Source: DATAYA01 sp963754235 | GTDB taxonomy: Bacteria > Pseudomonadota > Alphaproteobacteria > Acetobacterales > Acetobacteraceae | Assembly (NCBI GenBank): GCA_963754235.1 | Contig: CAVWFK010000032.1 | Location: forward strand, 62,001-126,000 | Length of the DNA stretch: 64,000 nucleotides | Reading direction: 5' to 3' | Shown: one piece after another, positions 50,576-59,940 of the stretch | Position numbering within the stretch: the first letter of the stretch is position 1 | How the letters are laid out: each line of letters begins with the position of its first letter | Made by a program: the position numbers and the translations under genes | The notes under the pieces: generated by a model | What the model was told of the DNA's origin: nothing | The model's input: only the letters and a program-made list of their open reading frames with translations | The model's database searches: none

Positions 50576-51826
50576 TCATCGCATCCCTCGCCCGCGCCGC
50601 ACCGCCGCCTCCCCGAACCGCAGCCGCAGCGCGTCGATCGCCGCCTGTCGCGCGACCCGCCGTCCCGCCTCGGGGTCGGCGAGGTCCGGGCGGTCGGCGT
50701 CCGCCAGTGCGGCCAGCGGCTGCGCGCCGACGCCGATCAGGCGGAACGCGGTGCCGTCCGCCTCCCGTGCCAGCAGCGCCCGGGCGGCGGCGAACAGCAC
50801 GTCCGGCAGCACGGTCGGGCCGGGCAGCCGCACCGCCCGCGTGCGCAGCGCGAACCCGGCCGTCTTGAGCTTCAGCACCACGCCGGCCGCCGCCAGTTCC
50901 TTTTCCCGCAGTCGCCCGGCCAGCCGCTCGCACAGCCGCCACAGCGGACGTTCCAGCGCGGTCAGCGCCACCAGATCGTCGTCGAACGTCGTCTCGGCGC
51001 TCACCGAGCGCGTCTCCCGCGCCGGATCGATCGCGCGCGTATCCTCGCCACGAGCGCGCGCGGTGAGCGCCGAGCCATCCTCGCCCAAAAGCCGCGTCGC
51101 GGTCCGCGGATCGAGCGTCGCGAGCTGCCCGAGCCGGGTGATGCCGAGCGAAGCCAACCGCCGCTCCTGCGCCGGCCCCACGCCGGGCAGCAGCCGCACC
51201 GGCTCTGGCGCCAGCACGGCGGCGGCCTCCGCACCCAGTACCGCGAAGCCGCGCGGCTTGTCCCGCCCGGCCGCGATCTTGGCCAGCAGCCGGTTGCGCG
51301 CGAGCCCGATCGAGACGGTGATCCCCACCTCCCGCTCGATGTCGCGCGCCAGGCGGGCCAGCATGACGGCGGGTGGCGCGCCGTGCAGCGCCTCGGTGCC
51401 CGAAAGATCGAGCGCCGCCTCGTCGATCGAGAGCGGCTGCAGCAGCGGCGTGAACCGCCCCATCAACCCCCGCACCTGCCTCGCCACGGCGGCATACTTC
51501 GCGAAATCCGGCCGGATCACCACCGCGTCAGGACAGAGGCGCCGCGCCTTGAACATCGGCATGGCACTGCGCACGCCCGAGAGGCGCGCGACGTAGCAGG
51601 CCGCTGTCACCACCCCGCGCACGCCGCCGCCCACGATCACCGGCCGGCTCGCCAGCTCCGGGCGGTCGCGTTTCTCGACGCTGGCATAGAAAGCATCGCA
51701 GTCGATATGCGCGACCGCGAGTGCGAACAGCTCGGGATGGCGCACGATCCGCCCGCCGCCGCAGTCGAGGCAGCATCGGGCATCCTCCGCCGGCCGCCCC
51801 CCGCAGTCGCGGCAGAGCGCCGGCAT
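50576..51826 (-). CDS. dinB: DNA polymerase IV (Y-family)
   Basis: This is a 416-residue translesion polymerase. An N-terminal zinc-ribbon-like segment, CRDCGGRPAEDARCCLDCGG (residues about 5-24), precedes the palm: VAHIDCDAFYASVEKRDRPE, then QPLSIDEAALDLSGTE with the second and third metal ligands and SIGLARNRLLAKIAAGRDKP. The thumb has LLPGVGPAQERRLASLGI and the little finger VSAETTFDDDL. The start (51826) is 5 bp downstream of the ROK gene, on the same strand. It is the first core gene right of the island. Confidence 0.95.
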   Translation of the reverse strand: MPALCRDCGGRPAEDARCCLDCGGGRIVRHPELFALAVAHIDCDAFYASVEKRDRPELASRPVIVGGGVRGVVTAACYVARLSGVRSAMPMFKARRLCPDAVVIRPDFAKYAAVARQVRGLMGRFTPLLQPLSIDEAALDLSGTEALHGAPPAVMLARLARDIEREVGITVSIGLARNRLLAKIAAGRDKPRGFAVLGAEAAAVLAPEPVRLLPGVGPAQERRLASLGITRLGQLATLDPRTATRLLGEDGSALTARARGEDTRAIDPARETRSVSAETTFDDDLVALTALERPLWRLCERLAGRLREKELAAAGVVLKLKTAGFALRTRAVRLPGPTVLPDVLFAAARALLAREADGTAFRLIGVGAQPLAALADADRPDLADPEAGRRVARQAAIDALRLRFGEAAVRRGRGMR

Positions 51827-51831
51827 GCCCC

Positions 51832-52749
51832 TCAGTCCGTCGCCGGCCAGAGCCAGGCGGCGCCCCGCACCCCCGAGCTGTCGCCGTGCCGGTTGCGCAC
51901 CACGGGCGTGTCGGCGATATCGGTGAACAGCCAGCGCGGGATCAGCGCCGGAACCTGCGCGTAAAGATGGTCCATGTTCGAGAGCCCGCCACCGAGCACG
52001 ATCACGTCGGGGTCGAGCGCGTTGATGATGGTGGCGAGGCCGCGCGCGAGCCGGCTCGCGTGCCGCTCCAGCGCCGCCGCGGCGGCCGCCTCGCCGGCGG
52101 CGGCACGGGCCGGGATGCCGCTCGCGTCGCGATGTCCGGGCCCGTCGCAGTCGAGTGCCAGGGCCGGGCCGGCGATCCAGGTCTCCAGGCAGCCCGACTG
52201 GCCGCACCAGCAGCGCCGGCCGGGCAGTTCGGTGGGATCGGGCCAGGGCAGCGGGTTGTGGCCCCATTCCCCGGCGACACGATTGCGCCCCGGCCAGATC
52301 TGGCCGTTGAGCACGATGCCGGCGCCGACGCCGGTGCCGAGGATGACGCCAAACACCATCCGGTGCCCGCGCCCGGCGCCGTCCAGCGCCTCGGAGAGCG
52401 CGAAGCAATTGGCGTCGTTCTCGACCCGCACCGGCCGGCCGATTGCCTCGGTGAGGTCGCGGTCGAAGGCGTGGCCGTTGAGGCAGATCGAATTGGCGTT
52501 CTTCACCAGCCCGGTCGCGGGGCTGATCACGCCGGGGATGCCGACGCCGATGCTGGCAGTCTCGCCGAGTGTCGCCTCGACGCCGCGCACCAGATCGGCG
52601 ACGTCGCGCACCCCCCGCTCGTATTCCGCGCGGCCGCCGGCGGCGGGCGAGGGGATGCGCCGGCGCACCAGCTCCCGCCCGCCGGCGTCGAGCGCCGCGA
52701 TTTCCACCTTGGTGCCGCCGAAATCGATGCCGATGCGGGTGCCGAGCAT
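51832..52749 (-). CDS. ROK family sugar kinase (fructokinase/glucokinase-like)
   Basis: This is a 305-residue kinase. The ATP motif IGIDFGGTKVEIAALD is at residues 6-21, the catalytic Asp in VENDANCFALSEA, and the phosphate motif GVILGTGVGAGIVLNG. The ROK zinc signature CWCGQSGCLETW lies near residue 165 with EWGHNPLPWP before it. VIVLGGGLSNMDHLY completes the fold. The sugar is unknown. dinB follows 5 bp later. Confidence 0.93.
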   Translation of the reverse strand: MLGTRIGIDFGGTKVEIAALDAGGRELVRRRIPSPAAGGRAEYERGVRDVADLVRGVEATLGETASIGVGIPGVISPATGLVKNANSICLNGHAFDRDLTEAIGRPVRVENDANCFALSEALDGAGRGHRMVFGVILGTGVGAGIVLNGQIWPGRNRVAGEWGHNPLPWPDPTELPGRRCWCGQSGCLETWIAGPALALDCDGPGHRDASGIPARAAAGEAAAAAALERHASRLARGLATIINALDPDVIVLGGGLSNMDHLYAQVPALIPRWLFTDIADTPVVRNRHGDSSGVRGAAWLWPATD

Positions 52750-52797
52750 GGTGCTGTCGTATCAGCGGGCGAAGAACGGCCGCAAGGAGGATCGGAC

Positions 52798-53253
52798 ATG
52801 TCGGAACCCGTCCACGAATTTCTCCGCGGGCAGGGCCGCGACGGGCGCGGGCGCCTGCTGGCCGAGGTGCTCGCCTTCGACGACGCCCAGATCGAGCAGA
52901 TCCACGACTTTATCCAATGGGTGTTCCCGCTGCCCGAGCCGAGCCGGGCGGTGCCGGGCGCGCCGGTCCTAGGGGCCGCCGAGGCGGCGGCGATCCGCGC
53001 CGACCCGCTGGCACGGGATGGCCTGCGCGCCGGACTCGGGCGCATGCGGCGCTTCTATGCCGCGACTGACGGGTGGCTGACCGGCTTCGATCACAATCAC
53101 ATGCGGATCACCCGGATCATCGCCGCGGCGCGCGACCTGCTCGGCCGGGAGGAGGCCGCCGCCTTCCATGCCTTCGTCACCGAGCGAAACCGCGCGGCGG
53201 GCGCGCCGGTCAACGCCGCCAGCGTGCGGTATTGGGAACAGGCGCTCGGATGA
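52798..53253 (+). CDS. Opioid growth factor receptor-like (OGFr_N) protein
   Basis: This is a 151-residue protein. FLRGQGRDGRGRLLAEVLAF, IEQIHDFIQWVFPLPEPSRA and MRRFYAATDGWLTGFDHNHM with RITRIIAAARDLL are the OGFr conserved region as found in bacteria. ATG 52798 has a strong RBS (AAGGAGG). Function in bacteria is unknown; cytoplasmic. It is divergent from the ROK gene. Confidence 0.88.
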   Translation: MSEPVHEFLRGQGRDGRGRLLAEVLAFDDAQIEQIHDFIQWVFPLPEPSRAVPGAPVLGAAEAAAIRADPLARDGLRAGLGRMRRFYAATDGWLTGFDHNHMRITRIIAAARDLLGREEAAAFHAFVTERNRAAGAPVNAASVRYWEQALG

Positions 53254-53284
53254 AGCGGGGGCCGCGACGGGGCGCGGTCCGCCG

Positions 53285-53551
53285 TCAGTATCGCGCGTCG
53301 TCGCGCATCGACCGCACGAGGCGGCCGGAATCCTGCGCCGAGGTGTGCATCCGGTCGGTGACGGCACGGAGTTCAGCCGGATCGATCGGCCTGCGGACGA
53401 CTCGGATCGCCGTAATCTGAGCCAACGGCTTGCCGCGCCGGAGAATGCACACCGTCTCCCCAGCGGCGGCCCGCTCGACCAGCGCGGTCAGATGTGCCTT
53501 TGCATCGGTAAGATTCACTGTCCCCATCGTCCGCATTCCCGGCCGCTTCAT
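53285..53551 (-). CDS. Phd/YefM-type antitoxin, orphan
   Basis: This is an 88-residue protein (or 80 from ATG 53527). GTVNLTDAKAHLTALVERAA is the Phd/YefM DNA-binding front, followed by GETVCILRRGKPLAQITAIR. The C-terminal part, DPAELRAVTDRMHTSA, would be the toxin-binding tail. No PIN or RelE toxin follows; the next gene downstream is on the other strand. Confidence 0.8.
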   Translation of the reverse strand: MKRPGMRTMGTVNLTDAKAHLTALVERAAAGETVCILRRGKPLAQITAIRVVRRPIDPAELRAVTDRMHTSAQDSGRLVRSMRDDARY

Positions 53552-53644
53552 CGCTCATATTACAGCAAGCGCCGCTCTCACGAAGACCCAAGTGTTGTCC
53601 GTCCCATCTTGCCTCCGCTGCCGCCCCGGCCGCACCATGGCCGC

Positions 53645-53911
53645 ATGAGCGAGACCCTGCTCGACGTCCGCGGCCTCAACTGCCCGCTGCCGGTGCTGCG
53701 CGCCAACCGCGCGCTGCGTTCGCTCGCCCCCGGCGCGCGGCTGCGCGTGCTCGCCACCGACCGCGCCGCCGTGCCCGACTTCCAGGCGTTCTGCCGCGAA
53801 ACCGGCCACGATCTGCTTGCGATGAGCGAGGAGGCCGGCGTGTTCAGCTTCGTGCTGCGCCGCGGTTCCGAACCGTCTGACCCTGAGCCGTCCGGAAGCA
53901 GGACGCCATGA
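53645..53911 (+). CDS. TusA-family sulfurtransferase
   Basis: This is an 88-residue protein. The active Cys is in LDVRGLNCPLPVLRANRALR, and RVLATDRAAVPDFQAFCRET completes the alpha/beta fold. TusA proteins carry persulfide sulfur to tRNA thiolation, molybdenum cofactor or sulfur oxidation. The start at 53645 lacks a strong RBS. The stop overlaps the next start (ATGA). Confidence 0.92.
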   Translation: MSETLLDVRGLNCPLPVLRANRALRSLAPGARLRVLATDRAAVPDFQAFCRETGHDLLAMSEEAGVFSFVLRRGSEPSDPEPSGSRTP

Positions 53912-54843
53912 TGCCGGTCGCGCTGTTCACGCACCCCGCCTGCCTCGAGCACGATCCCGGCTCCTTCCACCCGGAGCGGCCCGACCGGCTGCGCGCGGTG
54001 CTGCGCGCCCTCGAACACCCGGACTTCGCACCGCTCCTGCGCGAGCAGGCGCCGGAGGCGACGCGCGCGCAACTCGCCCTGGTCCACCCGCCCGACTACG
54101 TCGAGGCGATCCTGTCGATCCATCCCGATCCAGGCGAGCGCGTCCAACTCGATGCCGACACCGTGATGAGCGGCGGCTCGGCCGAGGCGGCGCGGCGGGC
54201 GGCGGGGGGTGCTGTCGCCGCGGTCGATGCGGTGATGGAGGGGCGGGCGGGCGCGGCCTTCGTCGCCACCCGCCCGCCCGGACATCACGCCGAGCCGTCC
54301 CGCCCGATGGGCTTCTGCTTGTTTTCCAGTGCCGCGATCGCGGCCCAGCACGCCCGCGCCCGCTGGGGTCTCCGGCGCGTCGCGGTGGTCGATTTCGACG
54401 TCCACCACGGCAATGGCACCCAGGCCGTATTGGAGCGCGACGCCGACCTGTTCTACGGCTCCAGCCACCAATATCCCTGCTATCCCGGCACCGGGGCCGC
54501 CTCCGAGACCGGCATCGCCGGCAATGTCGTCAACGCGCCGCTGCCGCCGGGCGCCGGCAGCCGGGAGTTCCGCCGTGCCTGGGAAGCGACCATCCTGCCC
54601 GCCCTCGCCGCGCACCGGCCCGAACTGCTGATCGTCTCCGCTGGCTTCGACGCCCATCGCGCCGACCCGCTCGCCCAACTGATGCTGGATGCGATGGATT
54701 TCGGGTGGGTTACCGACCGGCTGCTCGAAGTCGCGGCTTCGTGCTGCGGCGGGCGGCTGGTCTCGGTGCTGGAGGGCGGCTATGATCTCGATGCCCTCGC
54801 CGCCAGCGCGAGTGTGCACGTCCGCCGCCTGTTGCAGGTCTGA
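53908..54843 (+). CDS. Histone deacetylase-like hydrolase (class II type)
   Basis: This is a 311-residue zinc hydrolase. HPERPDRLRAVLRAL and TRPPGHHAEPSRPMGFCLFS hold the active-site His pair. Zinc ligands are in VVDFDVHHGNGTQAV and SAGFDAHRADPLAQL, and VLEGGYDLDALA closes the pocket. Such enzymes remove acetyl groups from polyamines or proteins. It is coupled to tusA by an ATGA overlap. Confidence 0.94.
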   Translation: MMPVALFTHPACLEHDPGSFHPERPDRLRAVLRALEHPDFAPLLREQAPEATRAQLALVHPPDYVEAILSIHPDPGERVQLDADTVMSGGSAEAARRAAGGAVAAVDAVMEGRAGAAFVATRPPGHHAEPSRPMGFCLFSSAAIAAQHARARWGLRRVAVVDFDVHHGNGTQAVLERDADLFYGSSHQYPCYPGTGAASETGIAGNVVNAPLPPGAGSREFRRAWEATILPALAAHRPELLIVSAGFDAHRADPLAQLMLDAMDFGWVTDRLLEVAASCCGGRLVSVLEGGYDLDALAASASVHVRRLLQV

Positions 54844-54984
54844 CGCACCCCGGCCGCACCCGCCGGATGGGGGACTTGCCCGCCTCGGCGCAACGCATTA
54901 CCGGGTGGCAGAGGCGGGCGGCACCGCACGCAGGGCGGGCCGTTCGCCCCATGTCCGTGTGTCGCCAAGGGTCTGGAGAGGCGA

Positions 54985-55215
54985 ATGCCCGACGACATCG
55001 CGACGCTCTCTTTCGAGGATGCGCTGGCCGAGCTGGAGCGAATCGTGCGCGGTCTGGAAGGCGGGCAACTGAAGCTCGAGGAGGCGATCGTCGCCTATGA
55101 GCGGGGCGCCGCCCTGCGCCGGCACTGCGAGGCCAAGCTCGCCGAGGCCGAGACCCGGGTGCAGGCGATCGTGGAACGCGCCGACGGGTCGCTGGCGCTG
55201 CGCCCGGTGGAATAG
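54985..55215 (+). CDS. xseB: Exodeoxyribonuclease VII small subunit
   Basis: This is a 76-residue coiled-coil subunit. TLSFEDALAELERIVRGLEG, GQLKLEEAIVAYERGAALRR and CEAKLAEAETRVQAI match XseB throughout. The start follows AGGCGA. ispA starts 3 bp after its stop; the xseB-ispA-dxs order is common in proteobacteria. Confidence 0.97.
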   Translation: MPDDIATLSFEDALAELERIVRGLEGGQLKLEEAIVAYERGAALRRHCEAKLAEAETRVQAIVERADGSLALRPVE

Positions 55216-55218
55216 GCG

Positions 55219-56151
55219 ATGCCCTCCGACACGCTGACGCCCGACACGCCGGCCATGAGCCGCGAGACCGCGCTCGCCCGGGCGCTGGCGGATGACGCCG
55301 CCGTGATCGAGGCGGCCCTCGATGCGCTGCTGCCCGCGGTCGAGGAGCCGGAGGGACGGCTCGCGGAGGCGATGCGGTACGCCTGCCTTGGCGGCGGCAA
55401 GCGGCTGCGCGGCTTTCTGGTCATCGAGGTCTCTCGCCTGTTCGGGGTCGCCGCCGCCTGCGCCGCCCGCGCCGCCGCCTCGGTCGAGATGCTGCACGCC
55501 TATAGCCTGGTGCATGACGACCTGCCGGCGATGGACGACGACGACCTGCGCCGTGGCAGACCGAGCACGCATCGCGCCTATGACGTGGCGACCGCTATAC
55601 TGGTCGGCGACGCCTTGCAGTCTCGCGCGTTCGAGGTGCTGTCGGAACCCGATACCCATTCCGATCCGAAGGTGCGCTGCGAGCTGGTGGCGGCGCTGGC
55701 GGCGGCTGCCGGGGCGCGGGGCATGGCAGGCGGACAGATGATCGACATGATGACGGAGGGCCGGACCCTGAACCCGACCGAGGTGGGGCGTCTGCAGGCG
55801 CTCAAGACCGGGCGCCTGATCCAGTACAGCGCCGAGGCCGGCGCGATCCTGGGCCACGCGGCACCGCCGATGCGCGAGCGGGTCGCCGGCTATGGCCGCG
55901 ACCTGGGTGCTGCCTTCCAGATCGCCGACGACCTCCTGGACGCGACCGGCACCGCCGAGGCGACCGGCAAGACCACCGGCAAGGATGCCGCTGCCGGCAA
56001 GGCGACGCTGGTGGCCCTGCTCGGTGCCGAGCGGGCGGCGGCGCAGGCCGGGATGCTTTCCCGCCAAGCGGCGGCCCATCTCGACGCGTTCGGGCCGGAA
56101 GCGGATCGGCTGCGGCAGCTCGCCGCGCACGTGGTGAATCGGCGGAGCTGA
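55219..56151 (+). CDS. ispA: Farnesyl diphosphate synthase
   Basis: This is a 310-residue prenyl transferase extending DMAPP/GPP with IPP. GGGKRLRGFLVIEV near residue 60 binds IPP. The first Asp-rich motif is DDLPAMDDDDLRRGRPSTH, with YDVATAILVGDALQSRAFEV following and the second in QIADDLLDATG. GQMIDM and LKTGRLI are also typical. It supplies farnesyl diphosphate for squalene and hopanoids. The start is 3 bp after xseB. Confidence 0.96.
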   Translation: MPSDTLTPDTPAMSRETALARALADDAAVIEAALDALLPAVEEPEGRLAEAMRYACLGGGKRLRGFLVIEVSRLFGVAAACAARAAASVEMLHAYSLVHDDLPAMDDDDLRRGRPSTHRAYDVATAILVGDALQSRAFEVLSEPDTHSDPKVRCELVAALAAAAGARGMAGGQMIDMMTEGRTLNPTEVGRLQALKTGRLIQYSAEAGAILGHAAPPMRERVAGYGRDLGAAFQIADDLLDATGTAEATGKTTGKDAAAGKATLVALLGAERAAAQAGMLSRQAAAHLDAFGPEADRLRQLAAHVVNRRS

Positions 56152-56155
56152 GGCC

Positions 56156-58130
56156 ATGAGTATTGTTCCCGTCAGCGGTGGCAGCGCCGTCGCCCGCCCC
56201 AGCACGCCGCTTCTCGACCGCGTGCGCATGCCCGCCGATCTGCGCAACTTCTCCGCCGAGCAGCTTCGCCAACTCGCCGACGAGCTGCGCACCGAGCTGA
56301 TCGACGCCGTATCCGTGACCGGCGGGCATCTCGGCGCCTCGCTCGGCGTGGTGGAACTCACCGTCGCCTTGCACGCGGTGTTCGAGACGCCGCGCGACCG
56401 GCTGATCTGGGACGTCGGCCACCAGGCCTATCCGCACAAGATATTGACCGGACGGCGCGACCGCATCCGCACGCTGCGGATGCCGGGCGGCCTCTCCGGC
56501 TTCACCCGCCGCGTCGAGAGCGAGTACGACCCGTTCGGCGCCGCGCATTCCTCGACCTCGATCTCGGCGGCCCTCGGCATGGCGGTGGCGCGCGACCTCA
56601 AGGCCGCCGCCGGGGCCGCCGAGGAGGCCGAGCGCCGGGTGATCGCCGTGATCGGCGACGGGGCGATGAGCGCGGGCATGGCCTACGAGGCGATGAACAA
56701 CGCCGGCGCGCGGCACTCCCGGCTGGTGGTGATCCTCAACGACAACGACATGTCGATCGCGCCGCCTGTCGGCGCCATGAGCGCCTATCTCTCGCGGCTG
56801 ATCTCCTCGCGCAGCTTCCTCAGCCTGCGCGAGCTCGCGGTGCGGATGGCCAAGCGTTTCCCGCGCGGCATCGAGCGCACCGCCCGTCGCGCCGAGGAAT
56901 ACGCACGCGGCATCCTCACCGGCGGCACGCTGTTCGAGGAGCTCGGCTTCTATTACGTGGGTCCGATCGACGGCCACAACATCGACCATCTGCTGCCGGT
57001 GCTGCGCAATGTGCGCGATGCCGAGGAGGCCGGGCCCGATCCTGGTCCACGTCGTCACCCAGAAGGGCAAGGGCTATCCGCAGGCCGAGGCGTCGGCCGA
57101 CAAGCTGCACAGCGTCGCCCGCTTCAACGTGATCACCGGCGAGCAGGCCAAGGCGCCGCCCGGGCCGCCGCAATACACCAAGGTCTATGCCGAGGCGCTG
57201 ATCGCCGAGGCCGAGCGCGACCCGCGCATCGTCGCGATCACCGCCGCCATGCCCTCCGGCACCGGGCTCGACCGCTTCGCCAAGCGCTTTCCCGACCGCT
57301 GCTTCGACGTGGGTATCGCCGAGCAGCACGCCGTCACCTTCGCCGCCGGCCTCGCCGCCGACGGGATGCGGCCATTCTGCACGATCTACTCGACCTTCCT
57401 GCAGCGCGCCTACGACCAGGTGGTGCATGACGTCGCGATCCAGCGTCTGCCGGTGCGCTTCGCGATGGACCGCGCCGGGCTGGTCGGGGCCGACGGCGCC
57501 ACCCACGCCGGCAGTTTTGATCTCGCCTATCTCGGCTGCCTGCCGGGCTTCGTGCTAATGGCGCCGTCCGACGAGGTGGAGCTGGTCCACATGGTCGCGA
57601 CCGCGGCCACGATCGACGACACCCCCTGCGCCCTGCGCTACCCGCGCGGCGAGAGCACGGGCATCGTCTTGCCCGCACGCGGCGAGGTGCTGCCGATCGG
57701 GCGGGCGCGACTGCTGCGCGAGGGCGGCTCGGTCGCGATCCTCTCGCTCGGCACCCGCCTCGCCGACGCCGCCCGTGCCGCTGACGAGCTGGCCGCGCGC
57801 GGCTTCCCGGCGACACTGGTCGATGCCCGCTTCGCCAAGCCGCTCGATGCGGCAATGGTCGAGCAGCTCGCACGCCATCACGAGGTTCTGGTGACGATCG
57901 AGGAGGGCAGCATCGGCGGCTTCGGCTCGGCGGTGCTGCATCATCTGGCGCATCGCGGGCTGCTCGACGGCGGCCTCAAGATTCGCCCGATGACGCTGCC
58001 CGACCGCTTCATCGATCACAACGCACCCAAGACCCAGGTTGCCGAGGCGGGACTGGCGGCGCGCGACATCGTGCGCACCGTGCTGGGCTGCCTTGGCCTC
58101 GACCTGCCGCAGGTGGCGCCGGCGGTATGA
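56156..58130 (+). CDS. dxs: 1-deoxy-D-xylulose-5-phosphate synthase, frameshifted
   Basis: This is the thiamine diphosphate enzyme that starts the MEP pathway from pyruvate and glyceraldehyde 3-phosphate. Seen are GGHLGASLGVVELTVALH, DVGHQAYPHKILTGRRD, the ThDP motif GDGAMSAGMAYEAMNNAG with ILNDNDMSI, and in the second half QKGKGYPQAE, DVGIAEQHAVTFAAGLA and RAGLVGADGATHAGSFD. An extra C in 57035-57037 (GGGCCC for GGGCC) splits the gene at EEAGP; without it the protein has 657 residues, the normal length. Its end overlaps hpnM by ATGA. Confidence 0.95.
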
Positions 58131-58786
58131 CGGGTCTCGACACATCAGGGCCGCGCCTGCCTTCGCGCCGCGGCCTGCTGGTGCTCTGCTTCGTGGGCCT
58201 GCTCGCGGCCGAGCCGGTCCGCGCCGACCCGTTCCACATGCCGGTCGATCCGACGACGACGATCGCGCAGTTCGACGCGGCGCTGATTGCGGTGATGAGG
58301 GCCGGTCGGTCCACCCCGTTCATCCAGCGCTTCAACTTGCTGGCGCCGGCGTTGGACGGCACCTTCGATCTGTCGGCGATCCTGCGCACGTCGGTCGGTT
58401 TCGCCTGGTCGGAAATCCCCGCCTCGATCCGCGCGCAGCTCCTTGACGTGTTCCGTGAGTTCACCATCGCCTCCTACGTCGCGAACTTCGACAGCTACGA
58501 CGGCCAGCAGATCCGCGTGCTGCCCAACTCACGGAGCGTCGGCGCCGAGCGCGTGGTGGCAACCGAGATCGTGCCGCGCGCCGGCAACCCGACCCGGCTC
58601 GATTACGTGATGCGCGACTACGGCGCGGGGTGGCGGGTCGTGGATGTGCTGCTCGACGGCACCATCAGCCGGGTCGCCGTGCAGCGCTCGGATTTCGCGT
58701 CACTGGTCGCCTCGGGGGGCGGGAACGGACTGATCAACAGCCTGCGGCAGAAGGTGGGCCAGCTCTCCGGAGGCGCGCTGGGCTGA
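58127..58786 (+). CDS. hpnM: Hopanoid biosynthesis-associated protein HpnM (MlaC-like)
   Basis: This is a 219-residue exported protein of the Ttg2D/MlaC family. RRGLLVLCFVGLLAAEPVRA acts as a signal peptide. RAGRSTPFIQRFNLLAPALD, VFREFTIASYVANFDSYDGQ, then LDYVMRDYGAGWRVVDVLLD and VQRSDFASLV follow. HpnM is thought to move hopanoids in the envelope. It is co-translated with dxs upstream and hpnI downstream. Confidence 0.92.
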   Translation: MTGLDTSGPRLPSRRGLLVLCFVGLLAAEPVRADPFHMPVDPTTTIAQFDAALIAVMRAGRSTPFIQRFNLLAPALDGTFDLSAILRTSVGFAWSEIPASIRAQLLDVFREFTIASYVANFDSYDGQQIRVLPNSRSVGAERVVATEIVPRAGNPTRLDYVMRDYGAGWRVVDVLLDGTISRVAVQRSDFASLVASGGGNGLINSLRQKVGQLSGGALG

Positions 58787-59940
58787 TGGCGTCGGCGTTG
58801 CTGTTCGCCCTGGCCGCGCTTGCCGCCATCATTTCGCTGGTGGGCATCGTGCAGGTGCTGGCCGGCTGGGTCCTGGTGCGCCGGTTCGCCGCTGCCCCGC
58901 ACCCGGCGCCTTCCGCCTTGCCGCCGGTCTCGGTGCTGAAGCCGCTGCACGGCGACGAGCCGCTGCTGGAGGCGGCACTGGCGTCAATCTGCGAGCAGGA
59001 CTACCCGGCCTTCCAAATCGTTTTCGGTGTCCAGGATGCGGCCGATCCGGCGTTGGCCGCAGTCGCGGCGGTGCGCGCGCGCTTCGCCCACGTGGACATC
59101 GCCGTAGTGGCGGACGCAACCCCGCATGGTGCCAACCGCAAGGTTGCGAACCTGATCAACATGCTGCCCGCCGCCCGCCACGACGTGCTGGTGATCGCCG
59201 ACAGCGATATTCACGCCGGCCCCGACTATCTGCGCCGCGTGATCGGCGCGCTGGAGCGGCCGGGCGTGGGGCTGGCCACGACGCTCTACACCGGCCGGGC
59301 GGCGCAGCAGCGAACGCTTGCCGCCCGGCTTGGAATCACCGGCATCGCGCATTACTTCCTGCCCGGCGCAATGCTCGGCCGCGCACTGGGCCGGCAGGAC
59401 TGCCTCGGCGCCACCATGGCGATCCGGCGCGCGACGCTGGATGCGGTCGGCGGCTTCCCGGCACTCTCGCCGTATGTCGCCGACGACGCGGTGCTCGGGG
59501 GGCTGGTGCGGAGCCGCGGGCTGTCGGTCGCCCTCGCCGGCACCGTGCCCGAAACCACCGTGGCCGAGGCCGATCTCCCTGCCCTGCTGCGCCACGAGCT
59601 GCGCTGGGCGCGGACCACGCGCACGCTGGCGCCGGTCGCGTTCGCGGCCAGCATCGTGCAGTTCCCGCTGGTCTGGTCCCTGGCGGCGCTGCTGCTGGCG
59701 GGCGGAGCTGCATGGGCGTGGGTGTTGCTCGTGGTATGCTGGGTTATCAGAGCGGCCGCCGCGCGCGGCATCGATGCGGCGCTCGGCCACGCGGCGCCGC
59801 TCTGGCTGCTGCCGCTGCGCGAGGCGTTGTCGGTTTGCGTGCTGCTCGCCGCCTATGCGGGGGACGAGGTGCATTGGCGCGGCGAGGTGCTGCGCGTCGC
59901 AGCACCCCGATCGTCGCTCGAGGGAGAATCGCTGTCGTGA
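58786..59940 (+). CDS. hpnI: Hopanoid glucosaminyltransferase HpnI
   Basis: This is a 384-residue GT2 enzyme. An N-terminal helix (FALAALAAIISLVGIVQVLA) is followed by VSVLKPLHGDEPLLEAALAS, the metal site IADSDIHAGPDYLRRV, the acceptor region VADDAVLGGLVRSRGL and the QxxRW-like HELRWARTTR. Two or three C-terminal helices anchor it in the membrane. It adds GlcNAc to hopanoid in composite bacteriohopanepolyol synthesis. ATG overlaps the hpnM stop. Confidence 0.93.
   Translation: MASALLFALAALAAIISLVGIVQVLAGWVLVRRFAAAPHPAPSALPPVSVLKPLHGDEPLLEAALASICEQDYPAFQIVFGVQDAADPALAAVAAVRARFAHVDIAVVADATPHGANRKVANLINMLPAARHDVLVIADSDIHAGPDYLRRVIGALERPGVGLATTLYTGRAAQQRTLAARLGITGIAHYFLPGAMLGRALGRQDCLGATMAIRRATLDAVGGFPALSPYVADDAVLGGLVRSRGLSVALAGTVPETTVAEADLPALLRHELRWARTTRTLAPVAFAASIVQFPLVWSLAALLLAGGAAWAWVLLVVCWVIRAAAARGIDAALGHAAPLWLLPLREALSVCVLLAAYAGDEVHWRGEVLRVAAPRSSLEGESLS

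Noticed and set aside
53285..53551. Complete Phd-type toxin-antitoxin module
   Set aside because: No toxin gene lies on either side, so only an orphan antitoxin is reported.
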